Assembly (NCBI RefSeq): GCF_022023855.1
Contig: NZ_CP059452.1
Location: 303,501-367,500 of the forward strand
DNA length: 64,000 nt
Source of the DNA: Azospirillum brasilense
GTDB taxonomy: Bacteria; Pseudomonadota; Alphaproteobacteria; Azospirillales; Azospirillaceae
Direction: 5' to 3'
Of this stretch, positions 52,625 to 61,679 are shown in pieces. The translations under genes and the position numbers were made by a program. The first letter of the stretch is position 1, and each line of letters opens with the position of its first letter. The notes beneath the pieces were generated by a model. The model worked only from the letters and a program-made list of their open reading frames with translations, was not told the origin of the DNA and made no database searches.

Positions 52625-54598
52625 ATGGCCTTGGTCAAGAAGAAGCGGATCGACACGGCGAGCGCCTCCCGCGACGCGGACACCGGCGAGGACGCGGTGG
52701 CGCTTCCCAATGACGCCGGTCTTCCCGCTCCGCCCGACAACGGCCTCTCGACCCGTCGCGCGGCGGAGGTGCGACGGCGCGCCCGCGCCGGAAACCGGCG
52801 GCGCAAGGCGGCGGAGGGCATCGCCGCCGCGTCGAACGAGCTTGCCAGCGGCGTGACCCAGGCCGCCGCCGCCGCCGAGGAACTGCGCAAGGCGATGGAG
52901 CAGGTGGCCGCTGGCGCGGAGGAGGCGGCGAGCGCCACCCAGCAGTCGCAGCGGATGATCGACCGCAGCGCCAGCCTGATCGGGCGGGCGCGTGGCAACG
53001 CCGAAGCCTCGCTGTCGCGGATCGAGGCGCTGCAGGCGCTGATGAAGGATGTCAGCGCCCAGATCCTAACCTCCGTCGATGGCCTGGTCCGCGCCGCTGC
53101 GCGGCAGGAGGCCGCCGTCGCACTGGTTAGCGACCTGGAGCGGCAGGCGGCGGAGATCGGCGCCATCGTCGAAGGGGTGGCGGTCATGGCCGACCAGACC
53201 AACCTCCTGGCGCTGAACGCCGCCATCGAGGCCGCCCGTGCGGGTGACGCCGGGCGCGGCTTCGCCGTCGTGGCCGACGAGGTGCAGGCTCTGGCCGAGC
53301 GCTCCGAACGCTCCGCCAACGAGATCAACCGCATGGTCGCGGAGATCCAGAAGGCGGTGGGCGCCATCGCGGAGAGCATCGTGGCCGGCGCCGACGCGTC
53401 CAAGACCGAGGTGGAGCGGGGGCGCCAGATCGCCACCCAGCTCGATCGGGTGCGCGACGGCATGGGTGACATCGCCCGCGGCTCCCAGGAGACCATCAAG
53501 GCTGCGTTGGAGGCCGATTCGGCCGGACGTGAGGCGCAGCGCGGTGCCGAAAGCGTCGCCTCCGCCGCGGAGGAGCAGGCGGCGGCGAGCGAGGAGGCGC
53601 TGAAGACGGTCGGCGAGCAGGCCAAGGCGCTCGCCCAGAGCGAGCAGGCCGCCGGCCAGCTGTCCGACCTCGCCGACGAGCTCACCGGCAGCACCGACGT
53701 CCATCGCGCCGCCGGTGATCTCGCCTCCGCCGCCGAGCAGCTCTCCGCCGCCATCGAGGAGATCAACCGCGCCGCCGCCCAGATCATGGCGGCGATCACC
53801 CAGATCTCCCGCGGCGCCCAGGCTCAGGGGGCGGCGACCCACCAGTCGAGCAGCGCCATCGCGGAGATCGAGGCCAGCGCCCGGCTCAGCCACAACCGCG
53901 CCGAGGATGCGCTTCAGCGCTGCGTCGGGCTGGAGGCGCTGCTGTCCGAGACGCAGGACATGGTGGGCGCCCTGACCGCCGGGGTGGGTGAGGCGGTGGC
54001 CGCCAGCCGCCGCACGGTGGAGCGGATCGGCGCCATGGAGCAGATCGGGCGGCGCATCGACAAGGTGGTCGACGCGATCTCGATCATCGCCATTCAGACC
54101 GGCATGCTGGCGGTCAGCGGCTCCATCGAGGCGGCGCGGGCCGGGGAGTTCGGGCGCGGCTTCACCGTCGTCAGCAACGACATCCGCAACCTCGCCCGCG
54201 ACAGCTCGGAGAATGTGGAGCGGGTGAAGGACATCGTCCACGCCATCCAGGATCAGATCGGGCGCGTCCGCCGCGACATCGAGGACATCGGGACCGAGAC
54301 GGCCCGCCAGTCCCTGCGCCACCAGGAGTTTGCCGGCAGCCTCGCCGCGGCCATTGCCGACCTGCGCACCGTGACCTCCGGCAGCCGTGAGATCGTCGAG
54401 AACGCCGGCGAGGTGCAGCGCGCCGTGGCGGAGGCGCAGAAGGGCGTGGAACAGGTCGCCGTGGCGGCCAACCAGGCCAACCGCTCCGCCAACGAGGCGG
54501 CCAAGGCCGCGCGGGAGCAGGCCAAGGGCGCCGAGGAACTGGCCGCCGCCATCGAGGAGATCGCCGCCATGGCCGAAGAACTGCAAGGGGCCGGCTGA
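52625..54598 (+). CDS. Soluble chemoreceptor with two signalling hairpins
   Basis: This 657-residue protein has no membrane segment and no recognised ligand domain; it is almost entirely coiled coil. Residues 1-65 are Arg/Ala-rich and low complexity. Two signalling tips are present. Tip 1, near 195-220, is canonical (TNLLALNAAIEAARAGDAGR, then FAVVADEVQALAERS). Tip 2, near 492-515, is diverged (QTGMLAVSGSIEAARAGEFG, then FTVVSNDIRNLARDS), so the CheA/CheW-contact residues differ. It lies just upstream of a three-CheW protein and in one operon with CheA, CheB and CheR. It is presumably the dedicated receptor of this system. The signal must arrive through a partner protein. Confidence 0.9.
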   Translation: MALVKKKRIDTASASRDADTGEDAVALPNDAGLPAPPDNGLSTRRAAEVRRRARAGNRRRKAAEGIAAASNELASGVTQAAAAAEELRKAMEQVAAGAEEAASATQQSQRMIDRSASLIGRARGNAEASLSRIEALQALMKDVSAQILTSVDGLVRAAARQEAAVALVSDLERQAAEIGAIVEGVAVMADQTNLLALNAAIEAARAGDAGRGFAVVADEVQALAERSERSANEINRMVAEIQKAVGAIAESIVAGADASKTEVERGRQIATQLDRVRDGMGDIARGSQETIKAALEADSAGREAQRGAESVASAAEEQAAASEEALKTVGEQAKALAQSEQAAGQLSDLADELTGSTDVHRAAGDLASAAEQLSAAIEEINRAAAQIMAAITQISRGAQAQGAATHQSSSAIAEIEASARLSHNRAEDALQRCVGLEALLSETQDMVGALTAGVGEAVAASRRTVERIGAMEQIGRRIDKVVDAISIIAIQTGMLAVSGSIEAARAGEFGRGFTVVSNDIRNLARDSSENVERVKDIVHAIQDQIGRVRRDIEDIGTETARQSLRHQEFAGSLAAAIADLRTVTSGSREIVENAGEVQRAVAEAQKGVEQVAVAANQANRSANEAAKAAREQAKGAEELAAAIEEIAAMAEELQGAG

Positions 54599-54620
54599 CC
54601 GGCCGGCGGGGAGACGACCC

Positions 54621-56180
54621 ATGGCCGCGATCATCCGCCGAGACGGCGCGCGTTCCTTCGTCCTCTTCACGGTCGGCGGCATGGGGTTGGCCCTGCCGCT
54701 CGACAGCGTGCTGGAGATCCTGCGCCCGCCCGCGCTTGTGCCCATCCCGTTGGGACCGCCCAGCCTGGAAGGGCTGGCCCGGCGGCACGGCGCCGTGTTG
54801 CCGGTCATCGGGCTGCGCCGGATCCTGGGCCTTGATGGGGCCGGGGCCAGGGAGGGTGGAACCGACGATGGGGATACGAAGGCGGCGCGGCTGCTGATTC
54901 TCCGTCACAACGGACAGCCGGTCGGCCTGCTGGTGGACCGTGTGTCGGGCCTGTCCGCCGTGGACGAGGGCCGCATCGCCGACTCCGGGGCGACGCCCGA
55001 TCCGTCCATCGACGCGGATCTCCTGGCTGGCGCCATTCTGGCCTCGGACGGACGGGACGGAGCTCTGATCCTCGATCCCGGTCCGCTGATCGAACGGCAG
55101 TTCGCCGACCTCGGGCGGATCGGCAGCCCTGCAGGGGCCGCGGATTTCAGCGCCCCAGCCCAGTTGAAAAGCAACGCTGCGGCTCCTCAGGACGAGGAAC
55201 AACTCGTCGTCCTCACCGTTGCGGAGCAGGAGTTCGCGTTGCCGGTGGCAGCGGTGCGGGAAGTCGTTCCGGTCCCTGAAGCGGTGACCCGCGTTCCCCG
55301 CGCCCGCGCCCATCTTCTGGGCATGATGACGTTGCGCGACGCGTTGCTTCCCCTGGTCGGGCTGAGGGAGCTGTTCGGGCTCGACGCGGAGAAGGATCGG
55401 GGGGGCCGCGGAAAGGTGGCGGTCCTGCGCACGGCGGAGGGGCTGGTCGGTGTGGTGGTGGAGGATGTGCGGGAAATCCTGCGCGTTCCCCGCGAACGGA
55501 TCGACCCGGTGCCGCCGCTGATGGCGCGGGAGGCGGAGTTCGAGGACATGGACGGCATCGCGCGGCTGGACGGCGGCGCGCGGCTGATCCCGGTCCTGTC
55601 GGCGGAACGGCTGTTCCGTCATGGCGCGGGAGATGGCGCCGGGTCGGCCGCTGGATTCGGCGGTGGCGCTCAGGGACGCGAGGGAGAGGCGGCTGTGGCA
55701 ATGGAGGCGGAGCGGGCGGAGGCCTTCGTGGTGTTCCGGCTGGCCAGTGCGGAATACGGCCTGCCGGTTGGGGCGGTGCAGGAGGTGCTGCGCGTCCCCG
55801 ACGCCGTGACCCCGCTGCCCAACGCGCCGGACTTCGTCAGCGGCGTGACCACGCTGCGCGGCGCCGTCCTGCCGCTGGTCGCGCTGCGCCGCCTGCTGCG
55901 CCTGCCGGAAGGGCAAGGGGGCGCTGGTGACCGGAGCCGCGTGGTGGTGATCGCCGCCGGGGCGTCCCGCGCCGGGCTTCTGGTGGACGGCATGACGGGG
56001 ATCGTCCACATCCCGGACGGCGCCATCGGGCCGGCTCCCGTGGTGTCGCAGGCCCAGAATCGGCTGATCCGCCGCATCGGCGCGCTGGAGAGTGCCGGGG
56101 AGCGGCGGATGATTCTGCTGATGGACCCGGCGGAATTGCTGGATATGGACCAGCTCGCCGACTTACTGGCCGCCGTCTGA
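54621..56180 (+). CDS. Triple CheW-domain scaffold protein
   Basis: This 519-residue protein consists of three CheW domains in tandem: about 8-170 (SFVLFTVGGMGLALPLDSVLEI), 195-340 (LVVLTVAEQEFALPVAAVREV) and 365-515 (FVVFRLASAEYGLPVGAVQEV). Acidic or Gly-rich linkers separate them. CheW normally has one domain of about 160 residues and links receptors to CheA. The second and third domains look most regular, with the G-rich LRGAVLPLVALR loop in the third; the first has a longer linker region. It starts 22 bp after the receptor gene with GGGGAG. No separate single-domain cheW gene is in the cluster. Confidence 0.92.
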   Translation: MAAIIRRDGARSFVLFTVGGMGLALPLDSVLEILRPPALVPIPLGPPSLEGLARRHGAVLPVIGLRRILGLDGAGAREGGTDDGDTKAARLLILRHNGQPVGLLVDRVSGLSAVDEGRIADSGATPDPSIDADLLAGAILASDGRDGALILDPGPLIERQFADLGRIGSPAGAADFSAPAQLKSNAAAPQDEEQLVVLTVAEQEFALPVAAVREVVPVPEAVTRVPRARAHLLGMMTLRDALLPLVGLRELFGLDAEKDRGGRGKVAVLRTAEGLVGVVVEDVREILRVPRERIDPVPPLMAREAEFEDMDGIARLDGGARLIPVLSAERLFRHGAGDGAGSAAGFGGGAQGREGEAAVAMEAERAEAFVVFRLASAEYGLPVGAVQEVLRVPDAVTPLPNAPDFVSGVTTLRGAVLPLVALRRLLRLPEGQGGAGDRSRVVVIAAGASRAGLLVDGMTGIVHIPDGAIGPAPVVSQAQNRLIRRIGALESAGERRMILLMDPAELLDMDQLADLLAAV

Positions 56181-56198
56181 TCGGAAGGTGGTCCCGTC

Positions 56199-57302
56199 AT
56201 GCTGAAGGTTCTGGTCGTCGATGATTCGGCGCTGATGCGGCGGCGCATCGGCGATATTCTCTCGTCCGCCGGTTTCGAGGTGGAAACCGCCGCCGATGGG
56301 GCGGAGGCGCTGAAACGGCTGCCCGCCTTCGATCCGGACGTGGTGACCTTGGACGTCACGATGCCCGGCATGGACGGCCTCGCCTGCCTGAAGCGCATCA
56401 TGGTCGAGCATCCGAAGCCGGTGGTGATGGTCTCGGCCCTGACCGCGGACGGGGCGGAGGTGACGTTGGAGGCCTTGAGGCTCGGGGCGGTGGAGGCAGT
56501 GCGCAAGCCGTCGGGGATTGGCGCCATCGCCGGCATCGCCGAGGAGCTGGTCGACACCGTGCGCGCCGCCGCCGGGTCGCGCCCGCGTCGGGTGCTGGGG
56601 CTGCGGGAACGGCTGCGCCGGGCGCGCGAGCGCATCGCCGGGGCGGACTTCCTGGCGGACTCTCCCGTTTCCAAGCCGCGGACCGTAGCCGACGGCGACG
56701 AGGATGGCGACGAAGGGCCGGGTGAGGGGCTGGTGCTGATCGGCGTGTCCACCGGCGGGCCGCGCACGCTGGAAGACATCCTGCCGCTTCTGCCGGTGGA
56801 TTTTCCCTGGCCGGTGGTGGTGGTCCAGCACATGCCCGCCAGCTTCACCGGGCCGCTGGCCCGCCGCCTCGACACCATTTCCGACGTGATGGTGGTGGAG
56901 GCCGCAACGGCCACAGCGCTCCAGCCGGGTATGGTTTGCATCGCGCGCGGCGGAGCCGATCTTCAGATCGTCCGGCGCGGCGGACGGCTCTGCGCCCAGC
57001 CCGTCCCGGCGGACGAACGGCGGAGCTGGCATCCCAACGTGGATCGGTTGGTCGAGAGCGCTCTGCGCGCCGTGGCGCCGTCACGGCTGATCGGTGTTCT
57101 CCTGACGGGCATGGGGTCGGATGGAGCGGCCTCGATGACGGAGCTGCGCCGACAGGGCGGGCGCACCATTGCGGAGGCGGAAGCCAGCGCCGTCGTGTTC
57201 GGCATGCCGCAAGAACTGATCCGCCGCGGCGGTGCCGACATGGTGCTGCCATCCGACCGGGTGGCCCAGCAGATGACGCGGTGGGTGAGGGGGGGAGTGT
57301 GA
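56199..57302 (+). CDS. cheB: CheB receptor methylesterase/deamidase
   Basis: This 367-residue protein has an N-terminal receiver with phosphoacceptor D52 (TLDVTMPG), an acidic linker (about 150-177) and the C-terminal esterase. The catalytic triad is visible: S184 (GVSTGG), H211 (VQHMPASF) and D308 (GMGSDGA). It removes methyl groups from receptor glutamates when phosphorylated by CheA, opposing CheR. It follows the CheW-type gene by 18 bp. Confidence 0.95.
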   Translation: MLKVLVVDDSALMRRRIGDILSSAGFEVETAADGAEALKRLPAFDPDVVTLDVTMPGMDGLACLKRIMVEHPKPVVMVSALTADGAEVTLEALRLGAVEAVRKPSGIGAIAGIAEELVDTVRAAAGSRPRRVLGLRERLRRARERIAGADFLADSPVSKPRTVADGDEDGDEGPGEGLVLIGVSTGGPRTLEDILPLLPVDFPWPVVVVQHMPASFTGPLARRLDTISDVMVVEAATATALQPGMVCIARGGADLQIVRRGGRLCAQPVPADERRSWHPNVDRLVESALRAVAPSRLIGVLLTGMGSDGAASMTELRRQGGRTIAEAEASAVVFGMPQELIRRGGADMVLPSDRVAQQMTRWVRGGV

Positions 57303-57324
57303 TTGGAGCGGTGGAGGAGTCGGC

Positions 57325-57942
57325 ATGGCCCTGGTGAAGGCACGGAAGAACGGCGAAGCGACGCCTGCGACCGCAGCGGAGGGCGGCGATCCGCTGACTT
57401 GGCTGGAGGACGCTGATCCGGCCCGACGCCGACGGGCCGCCCACGCGCTCGGCGAACGTCCGGACGCCGTTCCCGCCTTGTCCGCAAGGCTGGCGCGCGA
57501 GGAGGACCCGAGCGTCCGCGAAACCCTTCTCACCGCCCTGGTCCGTACCGGCACCGCTGCGGCCGCGGCGGCGCTGGTGCCCCATCTGGCGAGCGAGGAT
57601 GTCGGGCTGCGCAATGGCGTGATCGAAAGCCTTCAGCAGATGCCCGCCGCTGTGGTGATGCCGGAGGTGGCCCCGCTGCTGACGGCCGGGGATTCGGATC
57701 TGCGCATCTTCGCGGCCCAGCTCATCGGGAAGCTGCCGCATCCGGACCGGCTGGACCTGCTGGCCGGGGTGATCGACCGCGACCCGCACGTCAACGTCTG
57801 TCTTTCCGCGGTGGAGGCGCTGATGGAAAGCGGCGATCCCGCGGCCCTGCCGGTCGTGGAGCGGCTCGGCGCACGTTTTCCGGACGACCCCTTCGTCACC
57901 TTTTCCGTCGACGCGGCGCGCCGCCTGTTTTCCGGAGCCTGA
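57325..57942 (+). CDS. HEAT-repeat protein in the chemosensory operon
   Basis: This 205-residue all-helical protein has about five HEAT/PBS-lyase-type repeats: DPARRRRAAHALGERPDAVPAL, DPSVRETLLTALVRTG, DVGLRNGVIESLQQMP, DSDLRIFAAQLIGKLP and DPHVNVCLSAVEALMESG. The ribosome site is GGAGGAG and the stop codon abuts the cheR start (TGA then ATG), so it is translationally coupled to cheR. HEAT proteins act as adaptors; here it may dock CheB or CheR or a receptor. No conserved catalytic residues are seen. Confidence 0.85.
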   Translation: MALVKARKNGEATPATAAEGGDPLTWLEDADPARRRRAAHALGERPDAVPALSARLAREEDPSVRETLLTALVRTGTAAAAAALVPHLASEDVGLRNGVIESLQQMPAAVVMPEVAPLLTAGDSDLRIFAAQLIGKLPHPDRLDLLAGVIDRDPHVNVCLSAVEALMESGDPAALPVVERLGARFPDDPFVTFSVDAARRLFSGA

Positions 57943-58803
57943 ATGAGCCTGCCTTCGGACAAGGGGGACGCCGCCGGCCTGAGCGCCGCGGATTACGACG
58001 CCTTCTGCCGGTTCTTGCGGGAACGCACCGGCCTGTCCTTCACCGAGGCCAAACGTTACTTCGTCGACCGCCGCGTGTCGGAGCGGATGGCGGCGGTCGG
58101 CGTCGACCATTTCCGCCAATACCTGAATCTGCTGCGCTTCCAGGCGTCGGGGGAGGAGTTGCAGCTTCTCGTCAACCGCATGACGGTGAACGAGACCTAT
58201 TTCTTCCGCGAGATGTACCAGCTCGACTGCTTGGTGAACGCGGCGCTGGACGAGGTGGTACGCGGGCGTGAGCCGGGCAGCCGGGTGCGCATCTGGTCGG
58301 CCGGCTGCGCCACCGGGGAGGAGCCCTATTCCATCGCGATCACGCTGCTGGAGCGGTGGAGCCGGGTGGATGAATTCGAGATCGAACTCTACGCCTCCGA
58401 CATCGACAGCCATGTGCTTGAGCGTGCACAGGAAGGCATTTATGAGGAACGGTCGCTGCAGGCCATGCCGCGGGATCTCGTTGCCAAATACTTCACCCGT
58501 CTGGACGACCAGCGCTGGCAGATCATGGAGGAATTGCGGGACTCCATCGATTTCTCGCTCGTGAACATCGCCGATCCGCGCCAGATGGCGAATTTCCGTG
58601 GCATGGACGTCATCTTCTGCCGCAATTTGCTGATCTATTTCGATGACCTGGGGCGGCGCGAGGCGACGTCGATGTTCTACGACGCGCTGTCGCCTTGCGG
58701 ATTCATCTGCCTCGGCCATTCGGAGAGCATGAGCCGGATGTCCTCCCTCTTCGTGCCGCGCCGGTTCCCCGACGCCATCCTCTATCAGAAGCCCCAGAGT
58801 TAA
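57943..58803 (+). CDS. cheR: CheR receptor methyltransferase
   Basis: This 286-residue protein has an N-terminal helical domain with receptor-binding basic residues (EAKRYFVDRRVSERM), the TVNETYFFRE motif (Arg in the active region), the SAM-binding loop SAGCATGEEPYSIAI, YASDIDSHVLERAQ, and FCRNLLIYFDD near the end. It methylates receptor glutamates using S-adenosylmethionine. There is no fused TPR. It sits directly behind the HEAT gene. Confidence 0.95.
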   Translation: MSLPSDKGDAAGLSAADYDAFCRFLRERTGLSFTEAKRYFVDRRVSERMAAVGVDHFRQYLNLLRFQASGEELQLLVNRMTVNETYFFREMYQLDCLVNAALDEVVRGREPGSRVRIWSAGCATGEEPYSIAITLLERWSRVDEFEIELYASDIDSHVLERAQEGIYEERSLQAMPRDLVAKYFTRLDDQRWQIMEELRDSIDFSLVNIADPRQMANFRGMDVIFCRNLLIYFDDLGRREATSMFYDALSPCGFICLGHSESMSRMSSLFVPRRFPDAILYQKPQS

Positions 58804-58815
58804 GGAGGCCGCCCG

Positions 58816-59214
58816 GTGACCGATCGACCAATTCCGCAACCCCGCGTCCTCGTGGTGGACGACGCCGTGACCGTCCGGGCCTACACCCGGCAGGTTCTTG
58901 AGGCCGACGGCTTTCGGGTCGACGAGGCGGTGAACGGGATCGACGGGCTGGAGCATGCGCTGGCGTCCACGCCGGATCTGCTGATCGTCGACATCAACAT
59001 GCAGAAGATGGACGGCTACACCATGCTGCGCCGCCTGCGCCAGGAGCAGACCCTGCGGGACGTGCCGGCCATCATGATCAGCACCGAATCCAAGGACAGC
59101 GACCGCGAGAAGGCACTGCTCGCCGGCGCCAACTGGTACTTCGTGAAGCCGGTGCGCCCTGCCGACCTGACGGCCGCCGCCCGCCTGCTCACCGGTCGAG
59201 AGGCACGGTCATGA
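58816..59214 (+). CDS. cheY: CheY-type response regulator
   Basis: This 132-residue receiver has acidic pair D15-D16 (VVDDAVTVR), phosphoacceptor Asp in LIVDINMQKMDG (about D59) and Lys in FVKPVRP. It starts at a GTG with AGGAGG directly upstream and its stop overlaps the cheA start (ATGA). It is the likely direct output of CheA in this system, with the first-gene receiver as a second, possibly phosphatase-controlled, target. Confidence 0.92.
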   Translation: MTDRPIPQPRVLVVDDAVTVRAYTRQVLEADGFRVDEAVNGIDGLEHALASTPDLLIVDINMQKMDGYTMLRRLRQEQTLRDVPAIMISTESKDSDREKALLAGANWYFVKPVRPADLTAAARLLTGREARS

Positions 59215-61397
59215 GCGCGCTGTTCGAGCAGTTCGTCCTGGAATCGCGGGAGTTGCTGGAGGCGGCGGGCGCCGCGCTGTTGCGGCTGGAGCGCGACCCG
59301 ACCGACAAGGCTCCGATCAATGACCTGTTCCGCGCGCTGCACACGTTGAAGGGCGCCACCGCCCTGTTCGATCTGGCGCCCTTCACCCGCATGGTCCATG
59401 CCGGCGAAGACGCCCTGATGGCGGTTCGGGACGGACGCGCCGCCATGAGCGGCGAATTGGCCGACCGGCTGCTGGCGTTGCTGGACATCGGCGCGGCCTG
59501 GGTCGATGGGCTGGAGCACAGCCAATCCCTTCCCGATGATGCCGATGCCCGCGCGCAGGCGCAGGAAGCGGGGTTGCGCGCCGCCCTTGGCGGGACGGCG
59601 GAGAGTGCGGGCAGCGGCACGCCGGCCGGATTCGCCTGGGTGGACGAACTGCCGGAGGCCGACCGGGCCAAGGCCGCCGGGCGCAGGGTCACCGCCATCG
59701 CCTACGCCCCTGCGGAGGATTGCTTCTTCGCCGGGGATGATCCGCTGGACCTGTGCCGCCGCATCCCGGACCTGCTGCTGCTGCGCATCGAGGCCACCGG
59801 GGCGTGGCCGGCGCTGACCGACCTCGACCCCTACCGCTGTGCCCTGCGCTTCCGCGCGCTGAGTGGCGCGCCGAAGGACGAGTTGACACGCCTGTTCCGC
59901 GGCGCTCCCGATCAGGTGTCCCTCGCCACGATCGCGATACCCGCCCTGACCGAGGCGGCATCCCCCGCTGCGCCGCCCAGCCTCGCCACGGCCATGCTGC
60001 GGGAGCAGGCGCGCATCCTCCGCCTGCCGGGCAGCGACGAGGAAACGGCGGCCCGCCGGGCCGCGGTGCTGCGGGCGGTGCGCAACATCCTCGCCGCCGA
60101 GGGGCGGGCCGCGGAGAGGGCGGCGCTGGATCGCGCCGCCGAAGGCCCGGTGGACGCGCTCATCCCTTGCATCGAGTCCCTGGCCGACGGCCCGGCTGCG
60201 GCGGCGCCCACTGCTCCAGCCGCCCCGGCGCGGCGGGCGCTGCGGGTCGATGCCGAACGCATGGACCGGCTGATGGCGCTGGTCGCTGAACTGGTCGTCG
60301 CCAAAGGAGGTCTGCCCCACCTCGCGCGCGAGGCACAGGAGGGGCGGAGCGCCGACGCTCTGGCCCAAAGCATCAAGGAGGCCCACAACCGCATCGACTC
60401 CATCGTGGGCGACCTGCAGGACGCGGTGCTGCGGTTGCGGCTGCTTCCCCTGTCGCGCGTCTTCGACCCGCTGCCCCGTCTGGTCCGCGACACCGCGCGG
60501 CAGCTCGGCAAACCGGTCGAACTGCACGTCTCCGGCGGCGAGACGGAGGCGGACAAGGACATCCTCGACATCCTGGGCGAGCCGCTGCTGCACCTCGTCC
60601 GCAACGGGCTGGACCATGGCGTCGAGCCGCCGGAGCGCCGTCGTGCCGCCGGCAAGCCGGAGGTTGCGGCCATCCGCGTCCAGGCTTTCCAGGACAGCGG
60701 CGGCGTGGTGGTCGAGGTCTCCGACGACGGGGCGGGCATCGACGCGGCGGCCGTGCGCCGCAAGGCGGTGACCCAGGGCGCCCTGACCGCGGAGCAGGCG
60801 GCGGGCCTGTCCGACGCCGAGGCGTTGCGCCTGATCTTCCTGCCGGGGGTCAGCACCTCGGAGACCGTGTCGGACCTGTCGGGCCGCGGGGTGGGGATGG
60901 ACGCCGTGCGCAGCGCGGTGGAGCAGGCGGGGGGGCGGGTGGAGGTCGCTTCGACTCCCGGCTCCGGAACCCGCTTCCGCCTCGTCCTGCCGCTCACGAT
61001 GATGGTGACGCGGCTGGTGACGGTGGAGACGGCGGGTGCGCTCTATGGCTTGCCGATGACCCTGGTGACCGGGATGCAGCGTATTCCCCACGGCGCGATC
61101 CGCCGGATGAAGCACGCGGAGAGCGTGGTCGTTCAGGACGCTGTGGTGCCGCTTCTGCGGCTGCGCCGCCTGCTCAACCTGCCGGAGGACGAGCGGGTGC
61201 GGAGCGGGGAGGCGGTGCTTCTGGTGGATCTCGGCGGGCAGCCGGTGGCGTTGGTCGTGGACGCCTTCCGGGAACGCGCCGACGTGGTCTTGAAACCGAT
61301 GACCGGGCTGCTCGCCCGGCTGCGCGGCTACGCCGGCACGGCGGTGCTCGGCGACGGGCGCCTTCTGCTCGCCCTCAACCTGCGGGAGCTGGTGTGA
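59211..61397 (+). CDS. cheA: CheA chemotaxis histidine kinase
   Basis: This 728-residue protein has the classic CheA plan. An N-terminal HPt domain carries H44 (RALHTLKGAT). A P2-like region (about 140-240; RRVTAIAYAPAEDCFFAGDDPL) and a helical linker follow. A dimerisation domain (about 340-400), an ATPase with N box HLVRNGLDHG and G boxes SDDGAGID and GRGVGMDAV, and a C-terminal CheW-like domain complete it. The kinase phosphorylates H44 and passes phosphate to CheY and CheB. All key residues are intact. It overlaps cheY upstream and the STAS-like gene downstream. Confidence 0.95.
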   Translation: MSALFEQFVLESRELLEAAGAALLRLERDPTDKAPINDLFRALHTLKGATALFDLAPFTRMVHAGEDALMAVRDGRAAMSGELADRLLALLDIGAAWVDGLEHSQSLPDDADARAQAQEAGLRAALGGTAESAGSGTPAGFAWVDELPEADRAKAAGRRVTAIAYAPAEDCFFAGDDPLDLCRRIPDLLLLRIEATGAWPALTDLDPYRCALRFRALSGAPKDELTRLFRGAPDQVSLATIAIPALTEAASPAAPPSLATAMLREQARILRLPGSDEETAARRAAVLRAVRNILAAEGRAAERAALDRAAEGPVDALIPCIESLADGPAAAAPTAPAAPARRALRVDAERMDRLMALVAELVVAKGGLPHLAREAQEGRSADALAQSIKEAHNRIDSIVGDLQDAVLRLRLLPLSRVFDPLPRLVRDTARQLGKPVELHVSGGETEADKDILDILGEPLLHLVRNGLDHGVEPPERRRAAGKPEVAAIRVQAFQDSGGVVVEVSDDGAGIDAAAVRRKAVTQGALTAEQAAGLSDAEALRLIFLPGVSTSETVSDLSGRGVGMDAVRSAVEQAGGRVEVASTPGSGTRFRLVLPLTMMVTRLVTVETAGALYGLPMTLVTGMQRIPHGAIRRMKHAESVVVQDAVVPLLRLRRLLNLPEDERVRSGEAVLLVDLGGQPVALVVDAFRERADVVLKPMTGLLARLRGYAGTAVLGDGRLLLALNLRELV

Positions 61398-61636
61398 TGC
61401 CCATCCGTTTCGAGGACCGCACCGCCCGTTTCGAGGGCGCCTGCACCGTGGAAGAAGCGATCCCGCTGGCCGAATGGCTGGGCGCAGTGGAGGATCCCCG
61501 GCTGGACCTCGGTGCCTGCACCGGGCTGCACACCGCGTTGCTTCAGGTGCTGCTGGCGGCGGGGAGGCCGATCGCAGTGCCGCCGGAGGACGCCTTCCTG
61601 AAGGGCTGGGTGATGCCGGTGCTGGGCAAGCGGTAG
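61397..61636 (+). CDS. Short STAS-like protein at the end of the chemosensory operon
   Basis: This 79-residue protein's ATG shares one base with the cheA stop (TGATG). The pattern (IRFEDRTARFEGACTVEEA, then LDLGACTGLHTALLQVLLAAG) resembles a reduced STAS domain of the anti-anti-sigma type: beta strand, helix, and a D-L-x-x-C-x-x-L-H turn where the phosphorylatable Ser of SpoIIAA would be; that residue is not Ser here. No named family is recognised with confidence. Overlap with cheA suggests stoichiometric expression. Confidence 0.7.
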   Translation: MPIRFEDRTARFEGACTVEEAIPLAEWLGAVEDPRLDLGACTGLHTALLQVLLAAGRPIAVPPEDAFLKGWVMPVLGKR

Positions 61637-61659
61637 CGCGTGAACCGCTTTCGCCTCCC

Positions 61660-61679
61660 GCGCCGGTGGCGGACGGCGC
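61660..61679. terminator. Weak hairpin between convergent operons
   Basis: A 6-bp stem (GCGCCG / CGGCGC) with an eight-base loop lies in the 43-bp gap between the convergent STAS-like and receiver genes. It has no T-run, so a bidirectional terminator role is only possible. Confidence 0.3.
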
